This document shows positions 46,193 through 55,488 of a stretch of 64,000 nt of DNA, piece by piece. Made by a program: the position numbers and the translations under genes. The first letter of the stretch is position 1; each line of letters begins with the position of its first letter. This DNA comes from CAYZQH01 sp050300015 (lineage in GTDB: Bacteria > Pseudomonadota > Gammaproteobacteria > Pseudomonadales > Cellvibrionaceae). The stretch is from NCBI GenBank assembly GCA_050300015.1, contig JBNKWZ010000005.1:248001-312000 (forward strand), written 5' to 3'. Below the pieces are notes generated by a model. It worked only from the letters and a program-made list of their open reading frames with translations. It was not told the origin of the DNA and made no database searches.

Positions 46193-46726
46193 ATGCGCCA
46201 ATTAAAAGCGATACTTCCCGCCGTAATACTTTCAACCACCGCTATGACCGCCTCAGCAGAAAGCGGATGGTATTTAGGAGCCTCTGTTGGTAATTCGGAT
46301 TTGGGCTTTCAAAATACGGATATTGGCAACATCGATATCAACGACAGCGATACCGGCTTTAAAATTTTTACCGGCGTTAAATTTACCGTCTTGGCCGCTG
46401 AATTTGGCTACGTGGATTTCGGCAGCATTGGTTCCGACAGCGACAGCGTAGACCTAAGTGGTTTTTCCGGTTTTGGCGTGCTGTCTATGGGGCTTGGGCC
46501 CGTTGAAGTCTTTGGCAAAGCCGGCGGCTTTATTTGGGATGCCGAAGGTGACTTTGATACCCTAGACGAAAAATACGATGAGGACGGCTTTGACCCCGCG
46601 GTGGGCATTGGTGCGGCCTTCAATTTAGGCGGTATGGGGGTTCGCGCAGAATATGAATACTTTGACATTGGCGAATTTGACAAAGTTTCCATGCTCTCGG
46701 TTGGTGCCACTCTATGGTTGTTCTAA
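46193..46726 (+). CDS. Outer-membrane beta-barrel protein
   Basis: 177 residues with a signal peptide ending ASA, then alternating strands typical of an eight-stranded OmpA/OmpW-like barrel (SGWYLGASVGNSDLGF, FTGVKFTVLAAEFGYVDFG, final VGATLWLF with terminal Phe). TAAGGAG precedes the ATG. The last 55 bp of the gene are copied, with changes, at 48998-49050, marking the left edge of a tandem duplication. Confidence 0.85.
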   Translation: MRQLKAILPAVILSTTAMTASAESGWYLGASVGNSDLGFQNTDIGNIDINDSDTGFKIFTGVKFTVLAAEFGYVDFGSIGSDSDSVDLSGFSGFGVLSMGLGPVEVFGKAGGFIWDAEGDFDTLDEKYDEDGFDPAVGIGAAFNLGGMGVRAEYEYFDIGEFDKVSMLSVGATLWLF

Positions 46727-47016
46727 ACACTGCCGCCGTCTAGCCCACAATCAACACCCTCTACTTCGGATGCAAGGACGCATCCACCCTCAGCGCACTC
46801 CCGTGTGTCTCAACAATAAAGCCAACGGCTTGGCCCTCTAGCGATCATACATACCGCATTCAAAGGTCGCACCTATCAGTCCACTGGCTCACCCCCAGAA
46901 TGAAACCCGTTTCACACCCAGACACATCCATCAATCAAACCATAGACAGGCACCGATTCATTCAAGACAATACCCGATTACCCATAAAATACCTAAAGAA
47001 GCAAAGGGTGGTCATT

Positions 47017-48318
47017 ATGCAAAAGTTTTTAGTTCTGGCGCTGCTCGCGACCTTAACCGCCTGTGGCGGTAATGGCGGAACATCGAGTTCGTCAAGCTCC
47101 AGCAGTAGCTCTTCGAGTTCGAGCAGTTCGTCCAGCTCAAGCAGCTCATCAAGTTCCAGCAGCACCTCCAGCTCGACCAGCTCATCAAGTTCAAGCTCCA
47201 GCAGCAGCTCATCTGGCACTGTGGGCGATGCCGTCAACGGAGAAGCTTTATTCTCCAGCAAATCCTGCGCCAACTGCCACAACTCTCAGGGCAATGGCAT
47301 TTTCGGGAGCGGCGGTTTTAGGTTCGACATTAACAACTTAGTCCACACCAGCCTTGACGATATGGCAAGTTATATCGATGCCAATATGCCGCCAGGCGCT
47401 GGTGGTCCCAACACATGTATTGGAGCTTGCGCAGAAGATACTGCCGCTTACTTGATGACCTTCGCCAATACCGGAAACGGTGGTGGACAAGTGGAGGACT
47501 TTGGGACCTACAGCATTGAAATAATGGACAGCTGTAGCGCCAGTGAACCCAGCACCGGCGGTGAAGCCTTGATCGTGTTCAGTCAAGGGGGTAACAAGCT
47601 TTACAATTTCTGGAGTCACGTTGGCAACAGCGCCGCAGAGTTCGCCAACTTAAAAACGGCTGACTATAACGACGGTCGTTTTAGCCTGAACACAGTGCAG
47701 CCCGCTGCCGACGGTACCTGCGATAGTGCATTAACGCACACTGGCACCTGGGTTAAGAAAATCGCCGACTATGATCACCAGCACTCCAACGGAGGTACTT
47801 TTGACCTCAATCGCAACGTCAGCACCTTGGACTCTATCGTGATTGAGCTCAAGGTCAATTCTGCTGACACCAACCTGCCAAGCTTTGATGAAATCAAGGC
47901 TAACTTTGGTTCCTTCGCCAGTGACAGCGAAATCGACGCCCTTGATGATCAACATGTGGTATTTGGCGTGGGCGTTACCAACGCCAACGACGGGAATGGC
48001 TACACCGGCCAAGCGCTTGTGACGATCGACATGCAAAAATATGCAGACAAGTGGATTCGCATTACCATCCCAATGGACCAACTGACTTTTCATCAGTATT
48101 CAGGCTGGGTAATCTCGGGCACTCAAAACTACCAGGAATCCGGCAATTTGAATATGGCCAAGCTATTCATTAGCCCTGAGACGCAAAGCGGTGGTGTGTT
48201 GCGTAACTATTACAATGGGGATTGGTCTTGGAACGCAAGTATGGGTAACCCTTTGCCCAATGAATTATTTAAAGAGCAAAACATATCGTTGAAGTACTTC
48301 TCACTGAACTTCAAATAA
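47017..48318 (+). CDS. Cytochrome lipoprotein with poly-Ser linker and unknown C-terminal domain (copy 1)
   Basis: 433 residues. Lipoprotein leader with lipobox LLATLTAC, then a poly-serine linker of about 45 residues, a mono-haem cytochrome domain (CANCH at 84-88, Met ligand candidate in DANMPPG, Cys pair CIGAC), and a C-terminal domain of about 275 residues that is not recognised (beta-rich; GTWVKKIADYDHQHSNGG, WIRITIPMDQLTFHQYSG). Poly-Ser linkers and surface redox proteins of this type (e.g. Cbp2D/E of Cellvibrio) are linked to polysaccharide breakdown. ATG at 47017 has AAAGGGTGG upstream. The N-terminal part is almost identical to the second copy. Confidence 0.85.
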   Translation: MQKFLVLALLATLTACGGNGGTSSSSSSSSSSSSSSSSSSSSSSSSSSSTSSSTSSSSSSSSSSSSGTVGDAVNGEALFSSKSCANCHNSQGNGIFGSGGFRFDINNLVHTSLDDMASYIDANMPPGAGGPNTCIGACAEDTAAYLMTFANTGNGGGQVEDFGTYSIEIMDSCSASEPSTGGEALIVFSQGGNKLYNFWSHVGNSAAEFANLKTADYNDGRFSLNTVQPAADGTCDSALTHTGTWVKKIADYDHQHSNGGTFDLNRNVSTLDSIVIELKVNSADTNLPSFDEIKANFGSFASDSEIDALDDQHVVFGVGVTNANDGNGYTGQALVTIDMQKYADKWIRITIPMDQLTFHQYSGWVISGTQNYQESGNLNMAKLFISPETQSGGVLRNYYNGDWSWNASMGNPLPNELFKEQNISLKYFSLNFK

Positions 48319-48342
48319 ATCCACGCCACTCGCGCAGTACGC

Positions 48343-48374
48343 AAAAAAAGGGGGGCCAAGCGCCCCCTTTTTTA
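48343..48374 (+). terminator. Rho-independent terminator after lipoprotein copy 1
   Basis: AAAAAAAGGGGG, short loop, CGCCCCCTTTTTT, just after the stop codon. Strong GC stem and T-tract. Confidence 0.85.
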
Positions 48375-48420
48375 TTTTCTGTGAATTTGACTAAACGGGT
48401 AAGAACACACCACAGAGTCA

Positions 48421-48826
48421 CGGCGATACCCATCTCCAACATCATAACCCGCAAATAGGTAAGCGTCTCACCAAGCGATAGCATTCGCTCATAGCAACCA
48501 CGGTTTAAACAATACGGCATTCATTACTTGTTGTTGGTGGTGAAAGAGAAGACGTTGCTGGGCGTAATTTCGGATAGGGACGTACTGCGCAGCTTAAGCC
48601 CTTTGCGGATACCACAGTACAGAATGAAAAGGACGATTTTTTATTGAGCGGTCAGGTACATCAGATCATGACCAAGCACATTATTAGCCTCGCACCAGAG
48701 GCAGGCATTCGAGACGTGTGTGAGGCATTACTGGATCAGTGCGTTAGCTTCCTACTAGCCATTAAAGGTGAGCATCTACAAGGTGAGGCGAGCAAGAAAC
48801 ACATACTGCGCCATTTTATAAAATAG
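48421..48826 (+). pseudogene. CBS-domain protein remnant, copy 1
   Basis: Pieces of a two-CBS-domain protein remain in more than one frame. The first domain (ISNIIT... VSVSPSDSIR... LLVVKEK... GVISDRDVLRSLSP) is broken by stops (AAATAG, TCATAG) and a frameshift; the second, from 48644, reads SGQVHQIMTKHIISLAPEAG ... KHILRHFIK. The same stops and shift occur in the second copy at 50601. Confidence 0.75.
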
Positions 48827-48935
48827 CGCGGAATTATTCATAGCGGCCTATACTCCATCACTCAAACAGCTTCACCCCCCCCTTACAAACACGGTTGCCC
48901 ATAAACTCTCCCCCACCGTTCAACGCTCTGTTTCA

Positions 48936-48997
48936 GATATTTGACCGGTTTTTCAGTGGCCTCGCATGAACTCAAACACGCTACGCTCATGCTCGTC
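48936..48997 (+). pseudogene. Fragment of the RND pump gene at the duplication junction
   Basis: About 62 bp (ATATTTGACC, GTTTTTCAGTGGCCTC, CTCAAACACGCTACGCTC) match 52449-52514, inside the RND permease gene, in the same orientation with a few changes. It lies exactly between the two duplicated units. Confidence 0.8.
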
Positions 48998-49338
48998 CCT
49001 TTGACAAAGTTTCCACGCTCCCTGTTGGTGCCACTCTATGGTTATTCTAAACACTACCGCCGTCTAGCCCACCATCAACACCCTTACTTCGGATGCAAGG
49101 ACGCACCTTCTCAGCGCACGTCCTCTGCCTATCAACAATAGAGCCAATGGCTTGGCCCTCTAGCGACCATACATACTGCACTCAAAGGTCGCACCTATCA
49201 GTGCACTGGCTCACCCCCAGAATGCAACCCGTTTCACACCCAGACAAATCCATCAATCAAACCATAGACAGGCACCGATTCATTCAAGACAATACCCGAT
49301 TACCCATAAAATACCTAAAGAAGCAAAGGGTGGTCATT

Positions 49339-50478
49339 ATGCAAAAGTTTTTAGTCCTGGCGCTGCTCGCGACCTTAACCGCCTGCGGCGGTAATGGCGG
49401 AACATCGAGTTCGTCAAGCTCCAGCAGTAGCTCTTCGAGTTCGAGCAGTTCGTCCAGCTCCAGCAGCTCGTCAAGTTCAAGCTCAAGCAGCTCATCAAGT
49501 TCCAGCAGCACCTCCAGCTCAAGCAGCTCATCAAGTTCAAGCTCCAGCAGCAGCTCATCTGGCACCGTGGGAGACGCCACCAACGGAGAAGCTTTATTCT
49601 CCAGCAAATCCTGCACCAGCTGTCACAGCTATAAGGGCAATGGCATTTTCGGGAGCGGCGGTTTTAGCTTCGACATTAACAACTTAGTCCACACCAACCT
49701 TGACGACATGGCCAGCTACATCGACGTCAACATGCCGGAAGGCCTTGGTGGTGGCCCCACTGCATGCGTTGGCACCTGCGCTGAAGATATCGCTGCGTAT
49801 TTAATGACTTTTGTAAGCGGCGGCCAAAGCAGTGAATTGTGCAGCGATTCTGATTATTTGTGCCTCGACTTTGAAAGCGGAAACCCTGAAGGCATTGAGT
49901 TCGGCAATTTTGCAAATATTTCGGTTGATGATGCGGTAAGCGGTAGCAATTCCTTATATTTTTTCACCAACAACAAGAACGATGGCAATGCTGCTTGGTA
50001 CGGAGGCTTTATCAGTACAACATTCGGAGTGCCTGGTAGTCACTGGGGAAGAATGTCCTACCGGATCAATGACCTTGCCAATCCTGCAGACTATACCCAC
50101 TTAACTTTCATGGCTGCAGAGGCTCCCTCCACCGACGTGCGTTTGGTAGACACTGTGCGCGGTCCCGAAGGCACCCACCAATATTTATATAATTTCCCGG
50201 ACGACCAGGGTGGTAACGCCAGTGGCTATGACTGGAGCCTAACAAATGACTGGGTTTGTGTGGAATGGCACGTTGACTTCGCGAGCCAAACCTACGAGTT
50301 TTACCGTGAAGGGGTTAAGGTTGATGCAATTTCCAAAAACGTTGCCAACGATCATGGCGGTATTCCTGAAAACTACAACAAATTGTATTTCGGTGGTCAG
50401 GTTTATCAGAGTGGTCCTGATATCTCTGGGTATATCGATGACATCGTTGTGGGGCCAACGCGTAACCCCTGCCCTTAA
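49339..50478 (+). CDS. Cytochrome lipoprotein with poly-Ser linker and jelly-roll C-terminal domain (copy 2)
   Basis: 379 residues. Leader, lipobox and poly-Ser linker as in copy 1 but with a longer linker, then the cytochrome domain (CTSCH, DVNMPEG, CVGTC). The C-terminal 230 residues differ: LCLDFESGNPEGIEFGN, NSLYFFTNN, WGRMSYRIND, VCVEWHVDFASQTYEFYREG, ISGYIDDIVVG. This is a concanavalin A-like jelly roll, close in style to Cip1-like or polysaccharide-lyase folds, so it may bind or cleave a polysaccharide. Likely anchored on the cell surface or in the periplasm. ATG at 49339 has AAAGGGTGG upstream. Confidence 0.85.
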   Translation: MQKFLVLALLATLTACGGNGGTSSSSSSSSSSSSSSSSSSSSSSSSSSSSSSSSSSSTSSSSSSSSSSSSSSSSGTVGDATNGEALFSSKSCTSCHSYKGNGIFGSGGFSFDINNLVHTNLDDMASYIDVNMPEGLGGGPTACVGTCAEDIAAYLMTFVSGGQSSELCSDSDYLCLDFESGNPEGIEFGNFANISVDDAVSGSNSLYFFTNNKNDGNAAWYGGFISTTFGVPGSHWGRMSYRINDLANPADYTHLTFMAAEAPSTDVRLVDTVRGPEGTHQYLYNFPDDQGGNASGYDWSLTNDWVCVEWHVDFASQTYEFYREGVKVDAISKNVANDHGGIPENYNKLYFGGQVYQSGPDISGYIDDIVVGPTRNPCP

Positions 50479-50529
50479 CATATGCGGCATAAGAACTAAC
50501 TGATTCTTCGGAATCGCGGTGAATATGAC

Positions 50530-50555
50530 AAAAGGGGCTTCGGCCCCTTTTTTTA
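50530..50555 (+). terminator. Rho-independent terminator after lipoprotein copy 2
   Basis: AAAAGGGGC, TTCG loop, GCCCC, TTTTTTT. Textbook hairpin with T-tract; its sequence differs from the terminator of copy 1, so the swapped segment includes the terminator. Confidence 0.9.
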
Positions 50556-50600
50556 TCCGTAGCGGCACCCCAACCCGCCATCACCTATACCCAAAAAAAG

Positions 50601-51015
50601 CAGGTGAAGCCGAAACGCCCATCTCCAACATCATGACCCACAAATAGGTAAGCGTCTCACCAAGCGATAGCATTCGCACATAGCAGCCACTGTTTAAACC
50701 ATACGGCATTCATTACTTGTTGTTGGTGGTGGAAGAGAAGAGTTTGCTGGGCATAATTTCGGATAGGGACGTACTGCGCAGCTTAAGCCCTTTGCGGATA
50801 CCGCAGTACAGAATGAAAAGTACGATTTTTTATTGAGCGGTCAGGTACATCAGATCATGACCCAGCACATTATTAGCCTCGCACCAGAAGCAGGCATTCG
50901 AGACGTGTGTGAGGCATTACTGGATCAGCGCGTCAGCTTCCTACCAGTCATTAAAGGTGAGCATCTACAAGGTGTGACGAGCAAGAAACACATACTGCGC
51001 CATTTTATAAAATAG
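50601..51015 (+). pseudogene. CBS-domain protein remnant, copy 2
   Basis: Same two-CBS-domain remnant as 48421-48826, with the same AAATAG and CATAG stops and the same frameshift after SLSP. The second domain from 50833 is closer to intact (SGQVHQIMTQHIISLAPEAG ... FLPVIKGEHLQG). The shared lesions show the gene was already dead before duplication. Confidence 0.75.
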
Positions 51016-51209
51016 CGCAGAACTATTAATAGCGGCTTATACTCCATCACTCAAACGGCTTCGCTTCCCCCCCCTTACAAACACGGTTACCCATAAACCC
51101 TCACCCACCTTTCAACGCTCTGTTTCGAGCCTTCTCCGCTGACGCTTTCGCTAGGTGGAATTTGGGGGAATTGGGGTTGTAACAATAGGGCCCCGAGCGC
51201 AATGCGGTT

Positions 51210-51232
51210 TAAGGCGGGCGCATTACCCGCCT
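51210..51232 (-). terminator. Possible terminator for the RND operon
   Basis: GGCGGG, seven-base loop, CCCGCC, ten bases beyond the stop of the RND gene on the minus strand, followed by TTAAACC. The T-run is short. Confidence 0.5.
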
Positions 51233-51241
51233 ATCACGACA

Positions 51242-54200
51242 CTATATTACGGAAGTCGCCCCGGAAATCGCCTCACCTGCATCGTGTTGCTCCTGCTGAT
51301 GATTGCGAGCAATAAGTACATAGAGCGATGGAATCACAAACAGGGTAAACAGCGTACCAATCGCCATGCCACCCACCAATACCAAGCCAATGGAGTTGCG
51401 CGCCTCGGCACCGGCACCCGTCACCAAACACAGAGGGAAATGACCTGCCACAGTCGCCACAGTTGTCATTAAAATGGGGCGCAAGCGTGTGAGTGCGGCT
51501 TCGCGAATGGCCTCCAATTTGGCGTAACCCGATTCTTGTAGTTTGTTGGCAAACTCCACCACCAATATGCCGTTTTTAGACACCAAGCCAATGAGGGTGA
51601 CGAGCCCCACTTGCGAATAAATATTCAAGGTCGTTGTCCAGCCATCGGTCCAATATGGCATTTGTGGATTTGGCATTTTTAGCAGGGTAAAAATTAAAGC
51701 CCCAAACATGGCCAAGGGAACGGAGCCCCCCAAAATCACAAACGGATCCCTAAAGCTATTAAACTGTGCGGCCAGCACCAAAAAAATGAGCACCACAGCC
51801 AAACCAAATGCCGGTAAAAATTTATTCCCTTCACGCACCAATTGGCGTGACTCTCCGGTGTAATCAATGGCGTAACCTTCGGGCAGTATTTTTTCTGCCT
51901 CTGTCTCTAGAAAGTTCAGCGCCTCAGATAAAGGGACAATTGCAACGCCGCTGATTTTGACGGCGTTTAACTGCTGAAAACGATTTAAAGAGCGCGGCAC
52001 GGTTCGGTGTTCAATATGTGCCACGGAGCTCAACGGAATCATGCCGCCGTTAGGGCCAGTGATATAAACATCGTTGATTTGATCGGGGTTTAATCGACTT
52101 ACGCGTTTGGCTTGAGGAATCACGCGATAACTGCGCCCACCAATGTCAAAACGATTCACATAGCCCCCACCATACATAATGCCCACATCCGCAGCCGCTT
52201 GCTGTAAATTCAGCCCCATATCCGCCACTTTGTCACGGTCGAATACCACTTGCGCTTCGGGTAAATCCACTTTGGTATCAATATTGGGTGGAAACGCGAA
52301 CTTGCCGCTCATCATCGCCTTCATTTGCAGTTGCTCTGCAAAACCCAAAATTTCGTCTGGCTCGGCTGTGGACAAAAGTACAAACTCCACGGGAAAATCA
52401 CCGCCACCAGGCAGCGCGGGCGGTGTCACCGGGAACATATTAATACCAGGTATTTGACCAAGTTTTTCAGTGGCCTCAGGCATTAATTCAAACACGCTAC
52501 GCTCGCGCTCATCCCAAGGCTTTAACACCATGCCGCCAAAGCCCGAGGATGGAAACGTCAACTGGAACGTAAATTCGGTTTCAGGAAACCCCATAAACAC
52601 TTGGTTAGCAGCATTCGAATAAATACTGGCCTGCTCTATGGTGGAGTTACCCGCAGCCTCGACAATCCCAAAAATTACCCCTTGGTCTTCCGTAGGCGCC
52701 AGCTCTTTTGACGAAACCATAAACATGGGGATACATAAAAGTGTAATCACCAGCCATACCATATATACCGCCGGACGGTTGGCCAGAGTGCCATCCAAAA
52801 GTTTGGCATAGCGATTCTTAATGCTCTCAAAACCCTCGTGAATGCGTTTGGCAAAACCTGTTTTTTCGGTGTCTTCTTTAATCAGTTTGGCCGACATCAT
52901 AGGCGACAGGGTTAAGGCGACAATTCCAGAAATGGTTACCGCACCTGCTAACGTAAAGGCAAATTCACGAAACAGTGAACCCGTCAGCCCGCCTTGCATC
53001 CCAATAGGCAAATACACCGCCACCAAAGTGGCGGTCATCGCAATTACCGGCCCAATGAGTTCACGCGCGCCCAACATCGCCGCCTTCATGGGCGACTGCC
53101 CTTCGCTCACATGACGCTCCACGTTTTCCACAATCACAATGGCGTCATCCACCACAATACCCACCGATAAAACAATGGCAAGCAAGGTCAACAAGTTTAA
53201 GCTGAAGCCAAACAGCGACATTAAAAAGACTGCGCCAATCAGAGATACCGGGATGGCCACCACAGGGATTACCACTGAGCGAATCGACCCTAAAAACAGA
53301 AAGATGACTGCAATCACAATCAGCAGGGTTTCCGACAGCGTCTTCACCACTTCCTTGATGGAGCTTTCGATATAGGCTGTGGCGTCATAGGCCACAAGAG
53401 CTTCCAACCCTTTTGGCAGCCCCGCTTGCATGGCTTCCATTTCCGCTCGCACCAGTGCCATTACTTCCAAAGCGTTGGCATTGGGCAAAGGCCAAATACC
53501 CATAAAAGTGGCGGTTTTTCCGGAGTAACGTACTTCGTTGTCGTAGGATTCTGAACCGAGCACCACCTCTGCCACATCACGCAAACGCACGATGGTATTG
53601 TTCTCGGATTTTAGAACCAAGTTTTTAAATTCTTCCACCGAGCGCAAATTAGTGTTGGCCGACAAATTAACCTGTACATAGTTGCCTTTGGTTTTGCCTA
53701 AGGCCGCCAAGTAATTATTGGAAGACAACGCCTGTCGCACCTGCGTAGGCGTAATACCCAGACCCGCCATTTTTTCAGGCTTTAACCACACGCGCATAGC
53801 AAAGGTGCGTGCACCCAATACCTCAGCGCGCTGCACACCCTCCAGGGCAGACAAACGCGGTTGCACCACTCGAGTGAGATAATCCGTAATTTGATTGTTT
53901 TCTAAAATGTCAGAGTTAAAACTGAGGTAGGCTGCCGCAAATCGACTGTCGGCACTCTCCACGTTGATAACCGGCACTTCGGCTTCGGGCGGTAAATCAC
54001 CCCGCACCTGATTCACTTTTGCCGTAATTTCAGACAGCGCTTTAATGGGGTCGTAATTTAATTCCAAGCGCACATTGATAGTGGACAACCCTTGGGCACT
54101 TTGTGACTGAATATAGTCAATACCATCGGCGCCTGAAATTGCGCGCTCGAGCGGGCTGGAAATAAATCCTCGCACCAGTTCGGCGCTGGCACCAATATAG

Positions 54201-54352
54201 GCCGTGGTCACAGTGACCACGGCATTGTCGTTGCGCGGGTATTGACGGATGGTCAGGCTGGAGATGGCTTGAATACCCGCGATCAAAATAATTAAATTGA
54301 CCACAATGGCCAGCACTGGCTTGCGAACAAAAATATCTGTGAAGGCTTTCAT
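51242..54352 (-). CDS. RND efflux permease, HAE1 family
   Basis: 1036 residues, the inner-membrane proton-driven pump of a tripartite efflux system. Twelve predicted helices and two large periplasmic loops; the proton-relay Asp pair is in VDDAIVIVENVERH (TM4) and the N-terminus is FTDIFVRKPVLAIVVNLIILIAG. The adaptor gene is 14 bp upstream; no outer-membrane channel gene is adjacent, so TolC or a distant partner must serve. Substrates unknown. A 62-bp piece of this gene is found at 48936-48997. Confidence 0.93.
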   Translation of the reverse strand: MKAFTDIFVRKPVLAIVVNLIILIAGIQAISSLTIRQYPRNDNAVVTVTTAYIGASAELVRGFISSPLERAISGADGIDYIQSQSAQGLSTINVRLELNYDPIKALSEITAKVNQVRGDLPPEAEVPVINVESADSRFAAAYLSFNSDILENNQITDYLTRVVQPRLSALEGVQRAEVLGARTFAMRVWLKPEKMAGLGITPTQVRQALSSNNYLAALGKTKGNYVQVNLSANTNLRSVEEFKNLVLKSENNTIVRLRDVAEVVLGSESYDNEVRYSGKTATFMGIWPLPNANALEVMALVRAEMEAMQAGLPKGLEALVAYDATAYIESSIKEVVKTLSETLLIVIAVIFLFLGSIRSVVIPVVAIPVSLIGAVFLMSLFGFSLNLLTLLAIVLSVGIVVDDAIVIVENVERHVSEGQSPMKAAMLGARELIGPVIAMTATLVAVYLPIGMQGGLTGSLFREFAFTLAGAVTISGIVALTLSPMMSAKLIKEDTEKTGFAKRIHEGFESIKNRYAKLLDGTLANRPAVYMVWLVITLLCIPMFMVSSKELAPTEDQGVIFGIVEAAGNSTIEQASIYSNAANQVFMGFPETEFTFQLTFPSSGFGGMVLKPWDERERSVFELMPEATEKLGQIPGINMFPVTPPALPGGGDFPVEFVLLSTAEPDEILGFAEQLQMKAMMSGKFAFPPNIDTKVDLPEAQVVFDRDKVADMGLNLQQAAADVGIMYGGGYVNRFDIGGRSYRVIPQAKRVSRLNPDQINDVYITGPNGGMIPLSSVAHIEHRTVPRSLNRFQQLNAVKISGVAIVPLSEALNFLETEAEKILPEGYAIDYTGESRQLVREGNKFLPAFGLAVVLIFLVLAAQFNSFRDPFVILGGSVPLAMFGALIFTLLKMPNPQMPYWTDGWTTTLNIYSQVGLVTLIGLVSKNGILVVEFANKLQESGYAKLEAIREAALTRLRPILMTTVATVAGHFPLCLVTGAGAEARNSIGLVLVGGMAIGTLFTLFVIPSLYVLIARNHQQEQHDAGEAISGATSVI

Positions 54353-54366
54353 CCATAGACCTCTAA

Positions 54367-55488
54367 TTAAGCGTCGTTGGGTGTGGGCGCAACCTGATAA
54401 TTCGGCTGCACTTCATCATTCACCGCCACAGGTGCGCCATTGCGCAATTTAAAAACACCGGCACTCACCACTCGGCTTCCCACCGAAATACCTTTGGTAA
54501 TGGCCACATAGTCACCTTTACTGCGCCCCAGTTGCACAAAGTGCTGCTTGGCCACCACTTGCCCCGCTTGCTCCCCTGGCTCGATCACAAATACAGAATC
54601 CCCAAAAGTGGCATAGCTAATGGCCGTTTTGGGCACTGCCAGCACGGTATCCATTTCGGGCATCAATACCTCCACAGAAACAAACATGCCGGGCAGTAGC
54701 AACTGCTCGTGATTGTCAAATTCTGCCTGCACCTGAATACTGCGGGTGGCGGCATCCACTTGTGGATCAATAGCGGTTACCCGTCCCACAACACGCTCTT
54801 GCTGGCCCAAAGCTTCGGTAGTCAGTCGTACCTCTAAACCCGCTTTAATTGCCGCAATATTTTGCTGAGGGAGAGAAAAGTTGACCTGGAGTTTTTCAAT
54901 GGCCTGCAACGATACAATGGGTGTACCACTGGCCAAATCCTGCCCTAAATTCACTTGGCGCAAACCGAGATGACCATCAAAAGGCGCGACAATGGTTTTT
55001 TTCGCGATGGTGGTGCGATACGTATCAGCCGCGGCCATGGCCTCTTTGTGCCGCGCAATCACGGTGTCCAGCTCCGCTTGCGAGGCCACCTTTTTATCTA
55101 CCAGCTCTTTCACACGCGTCAAATTGGCCTTGGCCAGGGCTGCAGTGGCTTCAGCCGCGCGCAATTGTGCCTGTTCAGAGGAGATATCCTGGCGAATTAA
55201 CACATCGCCAGCTTTAACCATGGCTCCGGGTTCAAACTCAATACTGACCACGCGGCCAGGAATATCCGCACTAATCATCACACCCTGTACCGCCTCAACG
55301 GTTCCCACGGACGCGAGGGTCACTTCCCATTGCTGCTCTAGCGCCTCAACCGTGGCCACACTGGCGGGCGGCGGCGACATTGTAGAGGCTGCCTGAATCA
55401 AATCTTGAATTTGAACCACCTTTGCACCCGCCAACAGGCCAATGCCGGCCATCAATACCAATGCTGTAAATATGAGATTTTTGATCAT
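54367..55488 (-). CDS. RND efflux periplasmic adaptor
   Basis: 373 residues of the membrane-fusion-protein family: N-terminal membrane anchor (about 5-22), lipoyl halves (GRVVSIEFEPGAMVKAGDVLIRQD and TIVAPFDGHLGLRQVNLGQ) around an alpha-hairpin, then beta-barrel and membrane-proximal domains. It bridges the pump to an outer-membrane channel. Co-transcribed with the permease. Confidence 0.93.
   Translation of the reverse strand: MIKNLIFTALVLMAGIGLLAGAKVVQIQDLIQAASTMSPPPASVATVEALEQQWEVTLASVGTVEAVQGVMISADIPGRVVSIEFEPGAMVKAGDVLIRQDISSEQAQLRAAEATAALAKANLTRVKELVDKKVASQAELDTVIARHKEAMAAADTYRTTIAKKTIVAPFDGHLGLRQVNLGQDLASGTPIVSLQAIEKLQVNFSLPQQNIAAIKAGLEVRLTTEALGQQERVVGRVTAIDPQVDAATRSIQVQAEFDNHEQLLLPGMFVSVEVLMPEMDTVLAVPKTAISYATFGDSVFVIEPGEQAGQVVAKQHFVQLGRSKGDYVAITKGISVGSRVVSAGVFKLRNGAPVAVNDEVQPNYQVAPTPNDA

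Larger units (their letters stand above)
46672..48935 (+). repeat. Tandem duplication, unit 1
   Basis: Unit 1 runs from the 3' end of the outer-membrane gene through the cytochrome lipoprotein to the CBS pseudogene and the CTCTGTTTC that follows. Unit 2 (48998-51127) matches it over the upstream flank, the first part of the lipoprotein gene, and the downstream flank, but not over the C-terminal coding region (about 47490-48318 versus 49810-50478). Confidence 0.85.
48998..51127 (+). repeat. Tandem duplication, unit 2
   Basis: Starts with a mutated copy of the last bases of the outer-membrane gene (TTTGACAAAGTTTCC at 48999) and continues through the upstream flank, lipoprotein gene and CBS pseudogene to the CTCTGTTTC at about 51117. 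The coding 3' part differs completely from unit 1. Confidence 0.85.

Noticed and set aside
46962..47282. Leu/Glu-rich open frame antisense to the poly-Ser linker (also at 49284-49616)
   Set aside because: It is the reverse reading of serine codons (agc/tcg/tca give Leu, Glu, Asp); low complexity, duplicated with the sense gene, no start signal.
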